Source: Paenibacillus sp. FSL R5-0766
GTDB taxonomy: Bacteria > Bacillota > Bacilli > Paenibacillales > Paenibacillaceae
Direction: 5' to 3'
NCBI RefSeq assembly: GCF_037971845.1
Contig: NZ_CP150227.1
Location: 6,696,001 to 6,760,000, forward strand
Length of the DNA: 64,000 bases
In this document: positions 52,105 to 60,654 of the stretch, one piece after another
Position numbering within the stretch: the first letter of the stretch is position 1
Layout: every line of letters starts with the position of its first letter
Made by a program: the position numbers and the translations under genes
The notes under the pieces: generated by a model
Told to the model about the DNA's origin: nothing
What the model saw: the letters and a program-made list of their open reading frames with translations, nothing else
Databases searched by the model: none

Positions 52105-52584
52105 TCATTCCGAAATATCCATGTAGGATCGTCGTCCACCCTTTTTGACAAATTTCCAGTCCACCTCGATATTATGGCGCATTCGACGGAGAAGCATGAC
52201 AGCGGTCTCGATCTCTTCCTCCGTCAGACCATCCAGAGTCACCTGATCTGAATGTACGCCCTCTTTACGAATGAATTCCCATGCTTCAAGCCCAGCTTTG
52301 GTGGGATACAACACCTTATTCTTTTTATTACCCATTGCTGGCTGTTTAATAATAAATCCATCGGATTCGAGTTTGCTAATCGCTCTGGCCGCCGTTGTGC
52401 GATCTACTTTAATTAGTTCGGCAAGCTGATTCGGAATAATGCCCGGATTCTCACAGATTCGATACAGATATAGATATTGTCCACGGGACAGGTTCAGATG
52501 CTGAAACTCGACATTACTGATTGAATCCAGACAGCGGGCAATCATACCAATTTCACGCAGCACTTCTTTTTTCTCAGTCAACAC
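52105..52584 (-). CDS. MarR-family regulator heading the exopolysaccharide operon
   Basis: The 159-residue winged-helix protein has LSRGQYLYLYRICENPG, PNQLAELIKVDRTTAARAISKLESDGFI and a basic wing (GNKKNKVLYPT), as in MarR proteins. It is transcribed with the YdaJ-like gene and probably controls the operon and itself. A perfect 16-bp palindrome at 52604-52619 lies just upstream. For that reason the GTG at 52582-52584, after AGGGGC, is taken as the start; the frame stays open upstream through the operator. Confidence 0.83.
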   Translation of the reverse strand: MLTEKKEVLREIGMIARCLDSISNVEFQHLNLSRGQYLYLYRICENPGIIPNQLAELIKVDRTTAARAISKLESDGFIIKQPAMGNKKNKVLYPTKAGLEAWEFIRKEGVHSDQVTLDGLTEEEIETAVMLLRRMRHNIEVDWKFVKKGGRRSYMDISE

Positions 52585-52603
52585 ACTCACGCCCCTATAT
52601 AAT

Positions 52604-52619
52604 TGTTGCATTCGCAACA
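52604..52619. promoter_or_regulatory. Probable MarR operator
   Basis: TGTTGCATTCGCAACA has perfect 6-bp arms around ATTC, next to the MarR start and between it and the divergent GNAT gene. Length and place fit MarR autoregulation. Confidence 0.7.
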
Positions 52620-52730
52620 TAATTGATGGTATAACTACTGTTGAAAAGAACGAGATTCGTTCCACATTCCTGTTATGTACCAGTTTATCACGTCAGGATA
52701 ACATTACGATCACCCAAAGGAGAAACATTC

Positions 52731-53171
52731 ATGAATACAACGATTGTTGAAGTTAATAATCAGGAATTGCTCGATGCCTGCTTCGCCATTCGCACCGCTA
52801 TTTTTGTTGAAGAACAAGGCGTACCCGCAGCGGATGAATTCGATGCTTATGATACATTAGACGCGGAGGCGCGCCACATTCTGCTCTACGTAGACGGAGT
52901 ACCTGCTGCTTCCTCCAGACTGCGCATTGTGGAACAGGTCGCCAAATTGGAACGGATCTGTGTCATGCTCGATTACCGTAAACACGGCCTGGGCCGTGTG
53001 CTGATCGACAAGCTGGAGCAGATGGCTGTTGCTGATGGTCTGGAGAAAGCCAAGCTGCACGCACAGGTACAAGCTTCCGGGTTCTACGAACGTCTCGGAT
53101 ATGCACCTGCGTCGGAAGTATTTATGGAAGACGGCATTCCCCATCTGCTGATGACCAAAAAACTGAAATAA
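52731..53171 (+). CDS. GNAT-family N-acetyltransferase (YjcF-like)
   Basis: The 146-residue protein has the GNAT core: IRTAIFVEEQGVPAADEFD, then VAKLERICVMLDYRKHGLGRVLIDKL with the acetyl-CoA loop RKHGLGR, and the C-terminal FYERLGYAPASEVFMEDGIPHLLM. This is the ElaA/YjcF-like pattern. The acceptor is unknown. AAAGGAGAAACATTC precedes the ATG. Divergent from the MarR gene; a strong terminator follows. Confidence 0.9.
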   Translation: MNTTIVEVNNQELLDACFAIRTAIFVEEQGVPAADEFDAYDTLDAEARHILLYVDGVPAASSRLRIVEQVAKLERICVMLDYRKHGLGRVLIDKLEQMAVADGLEKAKLHAQVQASGFYERLGYAPASEVFMEDGIPHLLMTKKLK

Positions 53172-53182
53172 TGACACTCCAA

Positions 53183-53227
53183 AAAACGCCTCCGTTATCA
53201 CTTCTCAGTGATATACAGAGGCGTTTT
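53183..53227. terminator. Bidirectional terminator between GNAT and rlmN
   Basis: AAAACGCCTC pairs with GAGGCGTTTT, with an inner TATCACT/AGTGATA stem; A- and T-tracts flank it. Confidence 0.9.
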
Positions 53228-53333
53228 GTATTCAGGCAACGCATTCGCGACCCAACAACGGTAAATGGCACGTATAGGCACCCATTAGAGCAACCAAGTA
53301 TCCTAACTTTACTTGCCAGCTCCGCGTTGTATC

Positions 53334-54428
53334 TTATCCCAATGCCAGACGGTCTGGCTCAGATTCGGCAACGTTGTTCTTCATTTGTTTACTCCGCAAC
53401 TGTCCGCAGGCAGCATCGATATCGGTACCATGTTCCATACGTACAGTGGAGTTGATGTTGTTCTTTTTGAGCGTATCATAGAAGCCCAGAATCGACTCTT
53501 CTGTACTCCGTTGATACTGACTGTGCTCATCCACCGGATTGTATGGGATCAGATTCACACTGACCATACTTCTGCGACTGGATAACAGTTCAGCGAGCTC
53601 CGCGGCATGCTCACGTTGATCGTTAACATCACGTAGCAGGATGTACTCAAACATGATGCGTTTGTTCGTTGTAGCCAGATAATAATCCACGGCATCCATC
53701 AATTGCTCAATCGGGAAAGCCCGGTTGATCTTCATGATGTGTGTGCGCAGTTCATTATTAGGTGCATGCAGAGAGATCGCCAGATTAACCTGCAGACTGC
53801 TGTCTGCAAATTCCTTGATCTTGTCCGGAAGGCCACTCGTGGACACAGTAATCCGTTTGGCGGCAAGTGCCAGTCCTTTGCGATCCTTAATGACTTCGAT
53901 GAAATCACTCATGTGCTGGAAGTTGTCGAATGGTTCACCTATCCCCATCACAACCACGTTGGTTACCCGCTCGTCTTGACCTGCTGCATCCAGATGTCGC
54001 TGCACATGCATAATCTGTTCCACAATCTCTCCAGCGGTCAGGTCTCGGCTCTTCTTGATCAGGCCGCTCGCACAGAAGCTACAGCCGATATTACAGCCCA
54101 CTTGTGTGGTCACACAGACGGTAAGTCCGTATTTTTGCCGCATCAATACCGTCTCAATCAGGTTGCCATCCTGCATCCGAAGCAGAAATTTCACGGTACC
54201 ATCTGCCGATTCCTGCTTCACATGTTCGCTCAGCGAGTTCATTGTGAAATGCTCGGAGAGTACATCCAGACATTCCTGACGGACATCGGACATCGCGGGG
54301 AAATCGTGTACACGCTCTTGATATAACCATTCCCAGATCCGGGATGCACGGGATTTTTTCTGCCCATGCTCCGGCAGCCAGGAACGTAATTGCTCTAATG
54401 TTAATCCATATATGGATGATTTGTTCAT
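53334..54428 (-). CDS. rlmN: 23S rRNA (adenine-C2)-methyltransferase, RlmN type
   Basis: The 364-residue radical-SAM enzyme has the cluster motif [11 protein letters not shown] (C-x3-C-x2-C), the SAM-site segment MGIGEPFDN, and the C-terminal VNLIPYNPV and DIDAACGQL, which holds the second conserved Cys. RlmN methylates C2 of A2503 in 23S rRNA and A37 in some tRNAs. The VNLIPYNPV version points to RlmN rather than the resistance enzyme Cfr, although the two are related. The ATG at 54426-54428 follows AGAGGA by about 8 bases; the frame is open upstream without a sensible N-terminus. Confidence 0.88.
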   Translation of the reverse strand: MNKSSIYGLTLEQLRSWLPEHGQKKSRASRIWEWLYQERVHDFPAMSDVRQECLDVLSEHFTMNSLSEHVKQESADGTVKFLLRMQDGNLIETVLMRQKYGLTVCVTTQVGCNIGCSFCASGLIKKSRDLTAGEIVEQIMHVQRHLDAAGQDERVTNVVVMGIGEPFDNFQHMSDFIEVIKDRKGLALAAKRITVSTSGLPDKIKEFADSSLQVNLAISLHAPNNELRTHIMKINRAFPIEQLMDAVDYYLATTNKRIMFEYILLRDVNDQREHAAELAELLSSRRSMVSVNLIPYNPVDEHSQYQRSTEESILGFYDTLKKNNINSTVRMEHGTDIDAACGQLRSKQMKNNVAESEPDRLALG

Positions 54429-54606
54429 TGTATAATCCTCTTTTCGCAAAAAAGCATATGGCTTATCGGTCCTACCCAAAAAACCTCTACTCCGTATTGT
54501 CCCAAAATTGACGAGGGAAAACAAGGGCTTTTGCAATTCTTCCAAGAGGTTTTATCCATGGTAAATCTGCACAACAGACAACATTTATACCTATCTGGTC
54601 TTCAAT

Positions 54607-55962
54607 TTAGAAGTGAATGATACCGGATGTGTGCAGGAGAACCAGCAGAACCAGGATCGGTGCCACGTAACGCAGCATGAACAACCACACCCGGAACCAT
54701 CCGGAACGCAGGCCGGAAGCTTCCGCAGCCGTTTTCCAGAAGTATCCGGCAAAAATCGTTACAAGCAGTCCACCGACAGGAAGCAGAATGTTAGACGCTA
54801 TAAAGTCCATCCAGTCGAACACACTCTTCGATCCAATGGTCCATTCAGGCAATAAGCCGATCGACAGTACCGAAGGAAGTCCCACGAGAAAGACTGCCAG
54901 TGATATCACCCATACTGCCCGATTCCGACTCCAGGACAGACGTTCCATGAAATACTTCACCGGTACTTCCAGCAAGGATACTCCCGACGTCAATGCGGCA
55001 ATAGCCAGCAGGATGAAGAACAGTCCTCCAAACAGGAAACCAAGTGGCATGGCCGAGAAGGCTGCCGGTAGCGCTATAAAAATGAGTGACGGCCCCTGAT
55101 CGGGTGCGATACCAAATGAGAATGTCGTTGGGAAGATGATCAGGCCGGCAATGAACGCATAGAGCAGGTCACCCACACCAACAGCGATTGTGGCCGCTCC
55201 GAGCGATTGATTTTTGTCCACATACGAACCATAGGTTATTAGAATACCCATACCGAGTGACAGCGAGAAGAAGGCATGTCCGAGCGCCACCAATGCTGAT
55301 TCCGTTGTAAGTTGTGAGAAATCAGGATTCAGGAAAAAGGAAACCCCTGCTCCTGCACCAGGTAACGTTACGGCCCGGATCATCAAGACAATAAGCAACA
55401 CCAGCATGGCGGGAATTAACACTTTGTTAAACTTCTCAATCCCGTTGGATACCCCTTTGGCTACAATCCAGCCTACAATAAGTACCGAGACCAGTTGCCA
55501 CACGATTGGCATATAACCGCCTACGAAGGAATTGAATTGTCCCGCATAATCCGGATTGTTAAACAATGTTCCACTGAAGGACGTAATCGCATATTGCAAG
55601 GTCCAGCCTGCAATAATGACATAAAAAGAAAGGATGATAAAAGGTGTTAGTACTTGCAGCAAACCGGCTGCGAGCCAGCCTTTATGTCCGCCTGCTTTGA
55701 TAAAAGCAGTTGCAGCACTTCCTCTGCCGCTACGACCAATCGCAAGTTCTGCGAGCAGCACCGGCAGACCAATCAGCAGCAAACAAACGATGAAGAGCAG
55801 GAAAAACGCAGCTCCTCCGTTCTCCCCCGTAATGTACGGGAATTTCCACATGTTACCCAGACCAACCGAACTACCAATGGCTGCCAGAATGAATCCGGCG
55901 CGAGAGAAGCGCTCACCTTTGCCAGTGTTGTCTTGATCAAGATTAGGCTTACTAAAATTCAT
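54607..55962 (-). CDS. Sodium-dependent neurotransmitter-symporter (SNF/NSS) family transporter
   Basis: The 451-residue protein has about eleven helices. The N-terminal signature FSRAGFILAAIGSSVGLGNMWKFPYITGENGGAAFF contains the unwound helix-1 sodium/substrate site of LeuT-like proteins. It should import an amino acid or similar compound with Na+. GGAGTAGATACG precedes the ATG. It stands alone on the minus strand. Confidence 0.92.
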   Translation of the reverse strand: MNFSKPNLDQDNTGKGERFSRAGFILAAIGSSVGLGNMWKFPYITGENGGAAFFLLFIVCLLLIGLPVLLAELAIGRSGRGSAATAFIKAGGHKGWLAAGLLQVLTPFIILSFYVIIAGWTLQYAITSFSGTLFNNPDYAGQFNSFVGGYMPIVWQLVSVLIVGWIVAKGVSNGIEKFNKVLIPAMLVLLIVLMIRAVTLPGAGAGVSFFLNPDFSQLTTESALVALGHAFFSLSLGMGILITYGSYVDKNQSLGAATIAVGVGDLLYAFIAGLIIFPTTFSFGIAPDQGPSLIFIALPAAFSAMPLGFLFGGLFFILLAIAALTSGVSLLEVPVKYFMERLSWSRNRAVWVISLAVFLVGLPSVLSIGLLPEWTIGSKSVFDWMDFIASNILLPVGGLLVTIFAGYFWKTAAEASGLRSGWFRVWLFMLRYVAPILVLLVLLHTSGIIHF

Positions 55963-56188
55963 CGTATCTACTCCATCACTTTAAAGTTTTCCCGTAATTA
56001 TATACTACTCACCTTGTCAGGTCATTCGAAATTCGAAATTTGTCGAAATGTTATTTTTTTACATATAAAACGCACGGAAATCTTCATCTCATAAGTTCCT
56101 TAAACACAGTATGTGATAAAGTCCGTTAGTCCAACCGTATGAAGTTTCAACAAATCCGTATTCCCAACTGTTCAAAGCTCAATAGAAT

Positions 56189-56242
56189 AAAAAAGAGGTG
56201 TCCCCTCAGCCACTTGGATGACTGCGGAGCACCTCTCTTTTT
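56189..56242. terminator. Terminator after greA
   Basis: AAAAGAGGTG pairs with CACCTCTCTTTTT, with inner CCC-type pairs. Located immediately after the greA stop (minus strand), and A/T-tracts allow both directions. Confidence 0.82.
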
Positions 56243-56245
56243 GAA

Positions 56246-56722
56246 TTACACTTTAATTTGAAGTAACTCGTACTTGATAACGCCCATCGGAGCATTGACA
56301 TGAATGACGCTGCCCACTTCTTTGCCCATTATCTCTTTGCCCAGCGGGCTCTCGTACGAAATTTTATTATTCGCAACATCGGCCTCGGCAGGACCAACCA
56401 CTTTATATTCAATCTTCTCGGCGAACTCAATGTCATTAAGTAACACCGTCGATCCAATGCTCACTTTGTTGGAGTCTATATTGTCTGAAGAGATGACTCT
56501 TGCTTTTGTCAACATCTTCTCCAGAATCAAAATCCGTGTCTCCATAAAGGCCTGATCATCTTTGGCTGAATGATACTCACTATTTTCCTTCAGGTCACCG
56601 TAACTGATCGCGAGTTTAAGACGAGCTGCCAGTTCCTTACGCTTCACCGTCTTCAAATCCTTCAGTTCGTCCTCCAGCTTTTCCAAGCCTTCCTGTGTCA
56701 AAATCACTTCATCATTAGCCAT
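56246..56722 (-). CDS. greA: Transcription elongation factor GreA
   Basis: The 158-residue protein has the N-terminal coiled coil (LTQEGLEKLEDELKDL) and the acidic tip DLKENSEYHSAKDD that reaches into RNA polymerase, then the FKBP-like C-terminal domain (ISYESPLGKEIMGKEVG). It rescues backtracked RNA polymerase by stimulating RNA cleavage. Length is normal. GGAGATGGAAAA precedes the ATG. A possible small gene lies just upstream in the same direction. Confidence 0.93.
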   Translation of the reverse strand: MANDEVILTQEGLEKLEDELKDLKTVKRKELAARLKLAISYGDLKENSEYHSAKDDQAFMETRILILEKMLTKARVISSDNIDSNKVSIGSTVLLNDIEFAEKIEYKVVGPAEADVANNKISYESPLGKEIMGKEVGSVIHVNAPMGVIKYELLQIKV

Positions 56723-56762
56723 TTTTCCATCTCCTAATCCTGCTATCTATCTATATTCTAAC

Positions 56763-56924
56763 CTATATCCACTCCAAAGGGTTAGCATACCCCGGAAAAA
56801 GAAATAGCTCATCCATATATTGTATTTCAATGACATCAGAACCATGTCCATCTCTTGAGATGAATTTCAAGGCTTTGTTCAATTGTACCGCTACAATCTG
56901 CTCAACTGATGATGTTATTTTCAT
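56763..56924 (-). CDS. Possible small protein, 53 aa, upstream of greA
   Basis: An open frame of 53 codons runs from ATG 56922-56924 to TAG, ending 40 bases before greA on the same strand. The sequence looks protein-like (MKITSSVEQIVAVQLNKAL at the start and LFLFPGYANPLEWI at the end) but no family was recognised. The ribosome site is weak (GTGAACGG). It may be a real peptide gene, a leader peptide, or chance. It occupies the otherwise empty stretch 56723-57010. Confidence 0.35.
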   Translation of the reverse strand: MKITSSVEQIVAVQLNKALKFISRDGHGSDVIEIQYMDELFLFPGYANPLEWI

Positions 56925-57010
56925 CCGTTCACTTTTACAATGAACTCAGGGCAGCAGACGTTTTATAAAAATTTGGGCTGCAGCCCACTATATGACGTGA
57001 GGTGATCTGA

Positions 57011-57886
57011 ATGATTGAACCATTGAATACAGCTGAAATACAGGCCTATCTGAAACGGATCGGCATAGATGTTATAAAGGAACCTACACTGGAGTTCTTA
57101 TTTGAACTCCAGCGAGCACATGTCCAATATTTATCCTGGCAAACGGTCGATATTTTTGCAGGTCGTCCTACGGGAATCGGTCTTCAAGATTCAATTCAGC
57201 TTATATTACAGGGACGCAGCGGATACTGCTTTCATCTAAATGGTGCATTTAGTGTTCTTCTCCGCTCGCTGGGTTATACGGTTGATTGGCATCGCGGGGG
57301 AGTACAGCCTCATGGGGAACAACCCCGTGTGAACTCATTCCATCTCGGTCTGTCTGTCCTTCTGCCGGATGCTGACCCGACAGTTGAGCGCTGGATTGTA
57401 GATGTAGGTCTGGGCGGAATGCCCTTTGAACCTCTGCCACTTCGTTATGGAACCTATGGTTTAGCTCCGTTCACGTACCAATTGATGCCATCATCTGTTG
57501 CTGCTGGAGGATGGCGGCTTGAGTACGAGCCGAATGGGCCAAGTGAAGGAGTCGACTATGCTCCCGAGGTAGTCCACGATCTGGGGGAGTTCTTTCCCAA
57601 ACATGAATTCTACAGTCGGGCGTCCGAATCACCTTGGCATAACGCATTTTTGCTTCGTCAGCGTAATGAGAACCGCAGTAATGAACTACGTGGATGTATG
57701 CTTCGAACACATGATGATATCGAAGGAATCCGGAAAACGGAGATCCGGAATTATACCGAGTGGCGTAACGTATTAACTGAAATATTCCATGAACCCTTGG
57801 TGAGTTACAGCGAACTGGAATGCCAAGATATGTGGGAGCGAGTGCAGGCTGCACATATGGAATGGAAACAAGCGCAAGAAGCATGA
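57011..57886 (+). CDS. Arylamine N-acetyltransferase
   Basis: The 291-residue NAT enzyme has the catalytic triad segments: Cys in GRSGYCFHLNGAF, His in NSFHLGLSVLL and Asp in WIVDVGLGG. It moves an acetyl group from acetyl-CoA to aromatic amines or hydrazines. Length is slightly above average for the family, with extra residues in the C-terminal third. GAGGTGATCTGA precedes the ATG. It is followed by the PPTase gene 81 bases on, possibly in one transcript. Confidence 0.92.
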   Translation: MIEPLNTAEIQAYLKRIGIDVIKEPTLEFLFELQRAHVQYLSWQTVDIFAGRPTGIGLQDSIQLILQGRSGYCFHLNGAFSVLLRSLGYTVDWHRGGVQPHGEQPRVNSFHLGLSVLLPDADPTVERWIVDVGLGGMPFEPLPLRYGTYGLAPFTYQLMPSSVAAGGWRLEYEPNGPSEGVDYAPEVVHDLGEFFPKHEFYSRASESPWHNAFLLRQRNENRSNELRGCMLRTHDDIEGIRKTEIRNYTEWRNVLTEIFHEPLVSYSELECQDMWERVQAAHMEWKQAQEA

Positions 57887-57967
57887 TGATTTGAGAGGAA
57901 GAGTTGAGGGTCCGTTCCATATAAAGGAAAGTTACTGAACTGCGCCGAATACGTACTCAGGTGATAA

Positions 57968-58654
57968 ATGATGATAACTATTCGTGTACTCCAAGTTCCA
58001 GAAGTATTGCCCGAGGCGTACTGGAACCACTTTTTGTCGCAAGTTTCTGCCGAGCGACGTGCCCAGGCTTCGCGTTTTGTGCGTCAGGCTGACGCGTATC
58101 GCTCCGTGCTGGGCGAGATATTAACTCGTGTGACTTTGAGCAAGTTAACTGGACTGAGACCTGCTGATCTTTCTTTTACCCGTAATTCCTACGGCAAACC
58201 TTCGCTCAGTCACCATTCGGATGTACCATTCAACGTCTCCCATTCTGGTGATTGGATTGCTCTGATCTCCGGCGGTACAGATGAACTGGGCGTGGATGTG
58301 GAAAAAATAGCTCCAATTGACATGCAGATTGCAGAGCGTTTCTTCTCTCCTAAGGAGAGCCAGTTCTTGGCCGCTGAGCCTGACGATCGGCGGCTGGAGA
58401 CCTTCTACCGTCTATGGACGCTGAAGGAAAGTTATATCAAGGCAGTGGGTATGGGGTTATCCATGCCACTGGACTCCTTCGCCATCCTACCTGATGAGCG
58501 GGAAGATTGGCATTGCAAACAGGCTTTGGCGCATCACTTCTATAGTCAGCGTTTGGATGATCAGCATATGCTTGCAGCATGTTCGGCTGGGGGAGAACTG
58601 CCGAGCAAGCCGGAAATCGTAACCTTGGAGGATCTCACGACTTTCATACTCTAA
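57968..58654 (+). CDS. sfp: 4'-phosphopantetheinyl transferase, Sfp type
   Basis: The 228-residue enzyme has the Sfp-family motifs: YGKPSL, FNVSHSGDWIAL, GVDVEKI (Mg-binding Asp-x-Glu) and FYRLWTLKESYIKAVGMGL. It attaches phosphopantetheine from CoA to carrier proteins, and should activate the NRPS carrier domain encoded nearby. AGGTGATAA precedes an ATG-ATG pair; the first is used. It converges on the exporter gene, with a shared terminator after it. Confidence 0.93.
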   Translation: MMITIRVLQVPEVLPEAYWNHFLSQVSAERRAQASRFVRQADAYRSVLGEILTRVTLSKLTGLRPADLSFTRNSYGKPSLSHHSDVPFNVSHSGDWIALISGGTDELGVDVEKIAPIDMQIAERFFSPKESQFLAAEPDDRRLETFYRLWTLKESYIKAVGMGLSMPLDSFAILPDEREDWHCKQALAHHFYSQRLDDQHMLAACSAGGELPSKPEIVTLEDLTTFIL

Positions 58655-58721
58655 GGAATCCTCCACACGCTATTTCCTCTTATATGCTCTATATCACGTT
58701 GATATTGCTGAATTCTGTACC

Positions 58722-58750
58722 AATAAGAGGTGTGAGGTTCGTTAGAATTG
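58722..58750 (+). repeat. Further copy of the ~28-bp dispersed repeat
   Basis: AATAAGAGGTGTGAGGTTCG (from 58722) continuing TTAGAATTG matches the repeat units near 11882-11960 over most of its length. It lies between the PPTase stop and its terminator. Confidence 0.6.
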
Positions 58751-58803
58751 CTAATCTGTACCTGCAGATCAGCAAACGATTAACTACTTAACTGATCAAG
58801 AAA

Positions 58804-58857
58804 AAGAGCGAGTCAATCCGGCGACAAATTTGCCCTTGTCCGGTATGACTCGCTCTT
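58804..58857. terminator. Bidirectional terminator between the PPTase and exporter genes
   Basis: AAGAGCGAGTCA (58804-58815) pairs perfectly with TGACTCGCTCTT (58846-58857), with an inner CCGG/CCGG. It is flanked by A- and T-rich tracts. Confidence 0.9.
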
Positions 58858-58927
58858 AATTTTATGGAAACTACTTTCAGGTAGCACCGTCTACTTGGCT
58901 TTCGTTGCTTCGTTCACAAACACAATC

Positions 58928-60409
58928 CTATCCTTCTTGCTTTGCCACCGATTCTGAACCCACCGCGGACGAACGTTTCAACTTGACAAATAATCCTCCA
59001 GCCGACGTCTTTCGTATCGTGGCTGCCGCATCGGCATCGCGGATTTTCAGTGCAAACCATAGCCCGATGAGCAGAAATGCTGCTGCCCCCAGCAAAGCCA
59101 AACGGTACGCCAGCATATTCGGCTCCATCGTGCCTGTCGCAGTCACTGTTGTTGTACCCGCTCCTGCCAGCACAGCAGAGAGCAAAGCCATGCCGATGGC
59201 TGATCCCAGACGGTTTTGAACCGTGAACCAGGTGGAAGCTCGTCCCATGGATGCAGGAGGAATCTGGGCGAAGGCAGCAATCTGTACAGCACCTACCGTC
59301 TGTCCCAAGAATATTCCTACGCCGAATAATAATGAACGGATGAACCATGGGTTCGTATCCACTGTGATCTGACTAAGTGTAATGAAGATAACAGCTGTAC
59401 AGATCAAACCCATTGAGATCAGCTTTCGTGGGCCCAGCCGTGGATAAGTCCACGGGACAAGCTGAGAGGCAATCATCAGTCCCAACGCTTCCGGGAATGT
59501 AGTTAGCCCGGTTTCCAGCGCAGAAGCCTGTAGTACATTTTGATACATTAACGGAAATACATACAGCATACCCAACAGCCCGGCTGCCCCACATACGGAT
59601 ACCAGGCCTGTATAACGGAACAGTCGGTGCTTCAGCAAATGCAGATCAAGCAACGGCTGCTTTGCGCGTAGCTCCACCACGACGAGCAACACCAGAAGCA
59701 GAATTCCCGCCACGCCCGCTCCCATAATAAGCGGTGACGTCCAGCCCCGCAGCGCTCCCTGACTGAGCGCATACATCGTCAGTGCGAGTCCCGGCGCAGA
59801 TAAAAACCACCCCGGTAGATCCAGTGGACCAGCTCCCTGTTCTCTGTGCTCCTTCAGATACAGCATGCCAAAGATCACCGCCGGAATACCGACAGGCAGA
59901 TTCACATAGAAAATCCATCGCCACGACAGCTGATCCACAATCAATCCGCTCACAATCGGCCCGAGTGCTGGCGCGAGTGCAATGGGCAGTACCAACATCC
60001 GAGATACCTTGGCCCGTTCCTGCGGAGGAAAGGTCCGAAATAACATCGCCATCCCTACAGGTGTAAGCAGACCACCCCCTGCTCCCTGCAAAATACGGAA
60101 AAATGTCAATGTGCCTAGATTATCAGCCGTTGCACAAAGCGCAGAGGACACTGTAAACAGGGTCAGCGCTGACAGGAAAACCCGTTTCGTGCCCCATCGA
60201 TCACCAAGCCATCCGGCGACAGGCAGAAATACAGCCAAACTCACCAAATACCCCACATTCAAGGTACCCGCAGCAGCCGGAGGAACCCCCAGTTCTTCAC
60301 TAATGGTTCGTAGCGCCACGTTTAAGACCGTTGCATCCATGGCAACCATAAACATCGCCAGAACATACACAATGCTCACAATTGCCTTTGGATTCAGACG
60401 AAACCTCAT
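58928..60409 (-). CDS. MFS exporter, DHA2 (EmrB/QacA) family, NRPS-cluster linked
   Basis: The 493-residue protein has fourteen predicted helices. Family signatures include FMVAMDATVLNVALRTI in helix 1, GWLGDRWGTKRVFL in loop 2-3, RILQGAGGGLLTPVGMAM in helix 4 and LGPIVSGLIVDQLSWRWIFY in helix 5. It should export a small molecule with protons. Its start overlaps the MbtH gene stop by four bases, so it is coupled to the NRPS operon and is probably the product exporter. Confidence 0.9.
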   Translation of the reverse strand: MRFRLNPKAIVSIVYVLAMFMVAMDATVLNVALRTISEELGVPPAAAGTLNVGYLVSLAVFLPVAGWLGDRWGTKRVFLSALTLFTVSSALCATADNLGTLTFFRILQGAGGGLLTPVGMAMLFRTFPPQERAKVSRMLVLPIALAPALGPIVSGLIVDQLSWRWIFYVNLPVGIPAVIFGMLYLKEHREQGAGPLDLPGWFLSAPGLALTMYALSQGALRGWTSPLIMGAGVAGILLLVLLVVVELRAKQPLLDLHLLKHRLFRYTGLVSVCGAAGLLGMLYVFPLMYQNVLQASALETGLTTFPEALGLMIASQLVPWTYPRLGPRKLISMGLICTAVIFITLSQITVDTNPWFIRSLLFGVGIFLGQTVGAVQIAAFAQIPPASMGRASTWFTVQNRLGSAIGMALLSAVLAGAGTTTVTATGTMEPNMLAYRLALLGAAAFLLIGLWFALKIRDADAAATIRKTSAGGLFVKLKRSSAVGSESVAKQEG

Positions 60410-60642
60410 CTTCCAACCTCATGAATCATGCCCGGCATCCCCGTTTCATCACAGAGACTCAGCGGCTTCAGGTCAGTCCATTGCTCCGCAATGTAATCCA
60501 GACATACACGTCGTTTGGCCTTCCCCAGCATCTGGGTCCAACCTGCCGGTACCGGAATGGATGCAGGCCACAGCGAATACTGTCCTTCATCATTCATTAA
60601 CACCAGATAATTGCTGTCTTCATATTCAAAAGGGTTGCTCAT
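60406..60642 (-). CDS. mbtH: MbtH-like protein
   Basis: The 78-residue protein has the MbtH fold signature: NPFEYEDSNYLVLMNDEGQY at the start, SLWPASIPVPAGW, CLDYIAEQWTDLKPLSL. These proteins bind and activate NRPS adenylation domains. AGGAGGATAAGCTG precedes the ATG, 12 bases after the NRPS stop. Both conserved tryptophans of the adenylation-domain contact (SLWP, PAGW) are present. Confidence 0.95.
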   Translation of the reverse strand: MSNPFEYEDSNYLVLMNDEGQYSLWPASIPVPAGWTQMLGKAKRRVCLDYIAEQWTDLKPLSLCDETGMPGMIHEVGR

Positions 60643-60654
60643 CAGCTTATCCTC

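Noticed and set aside
53368..53380. CAACGTTGTT resembling the LacI palindrome
   Set aside because: It lies within rlmN coding sequence, far from the pectin operon, and lacks the outer AT arms.
53334..54428. Reading the rlmN-like gene as the resistance enzyme Cfr
   Set aside because: The VNLIPYNPV segment and overall sequence fit RlmN better; Cfr has VNLIRYNPT in that place.
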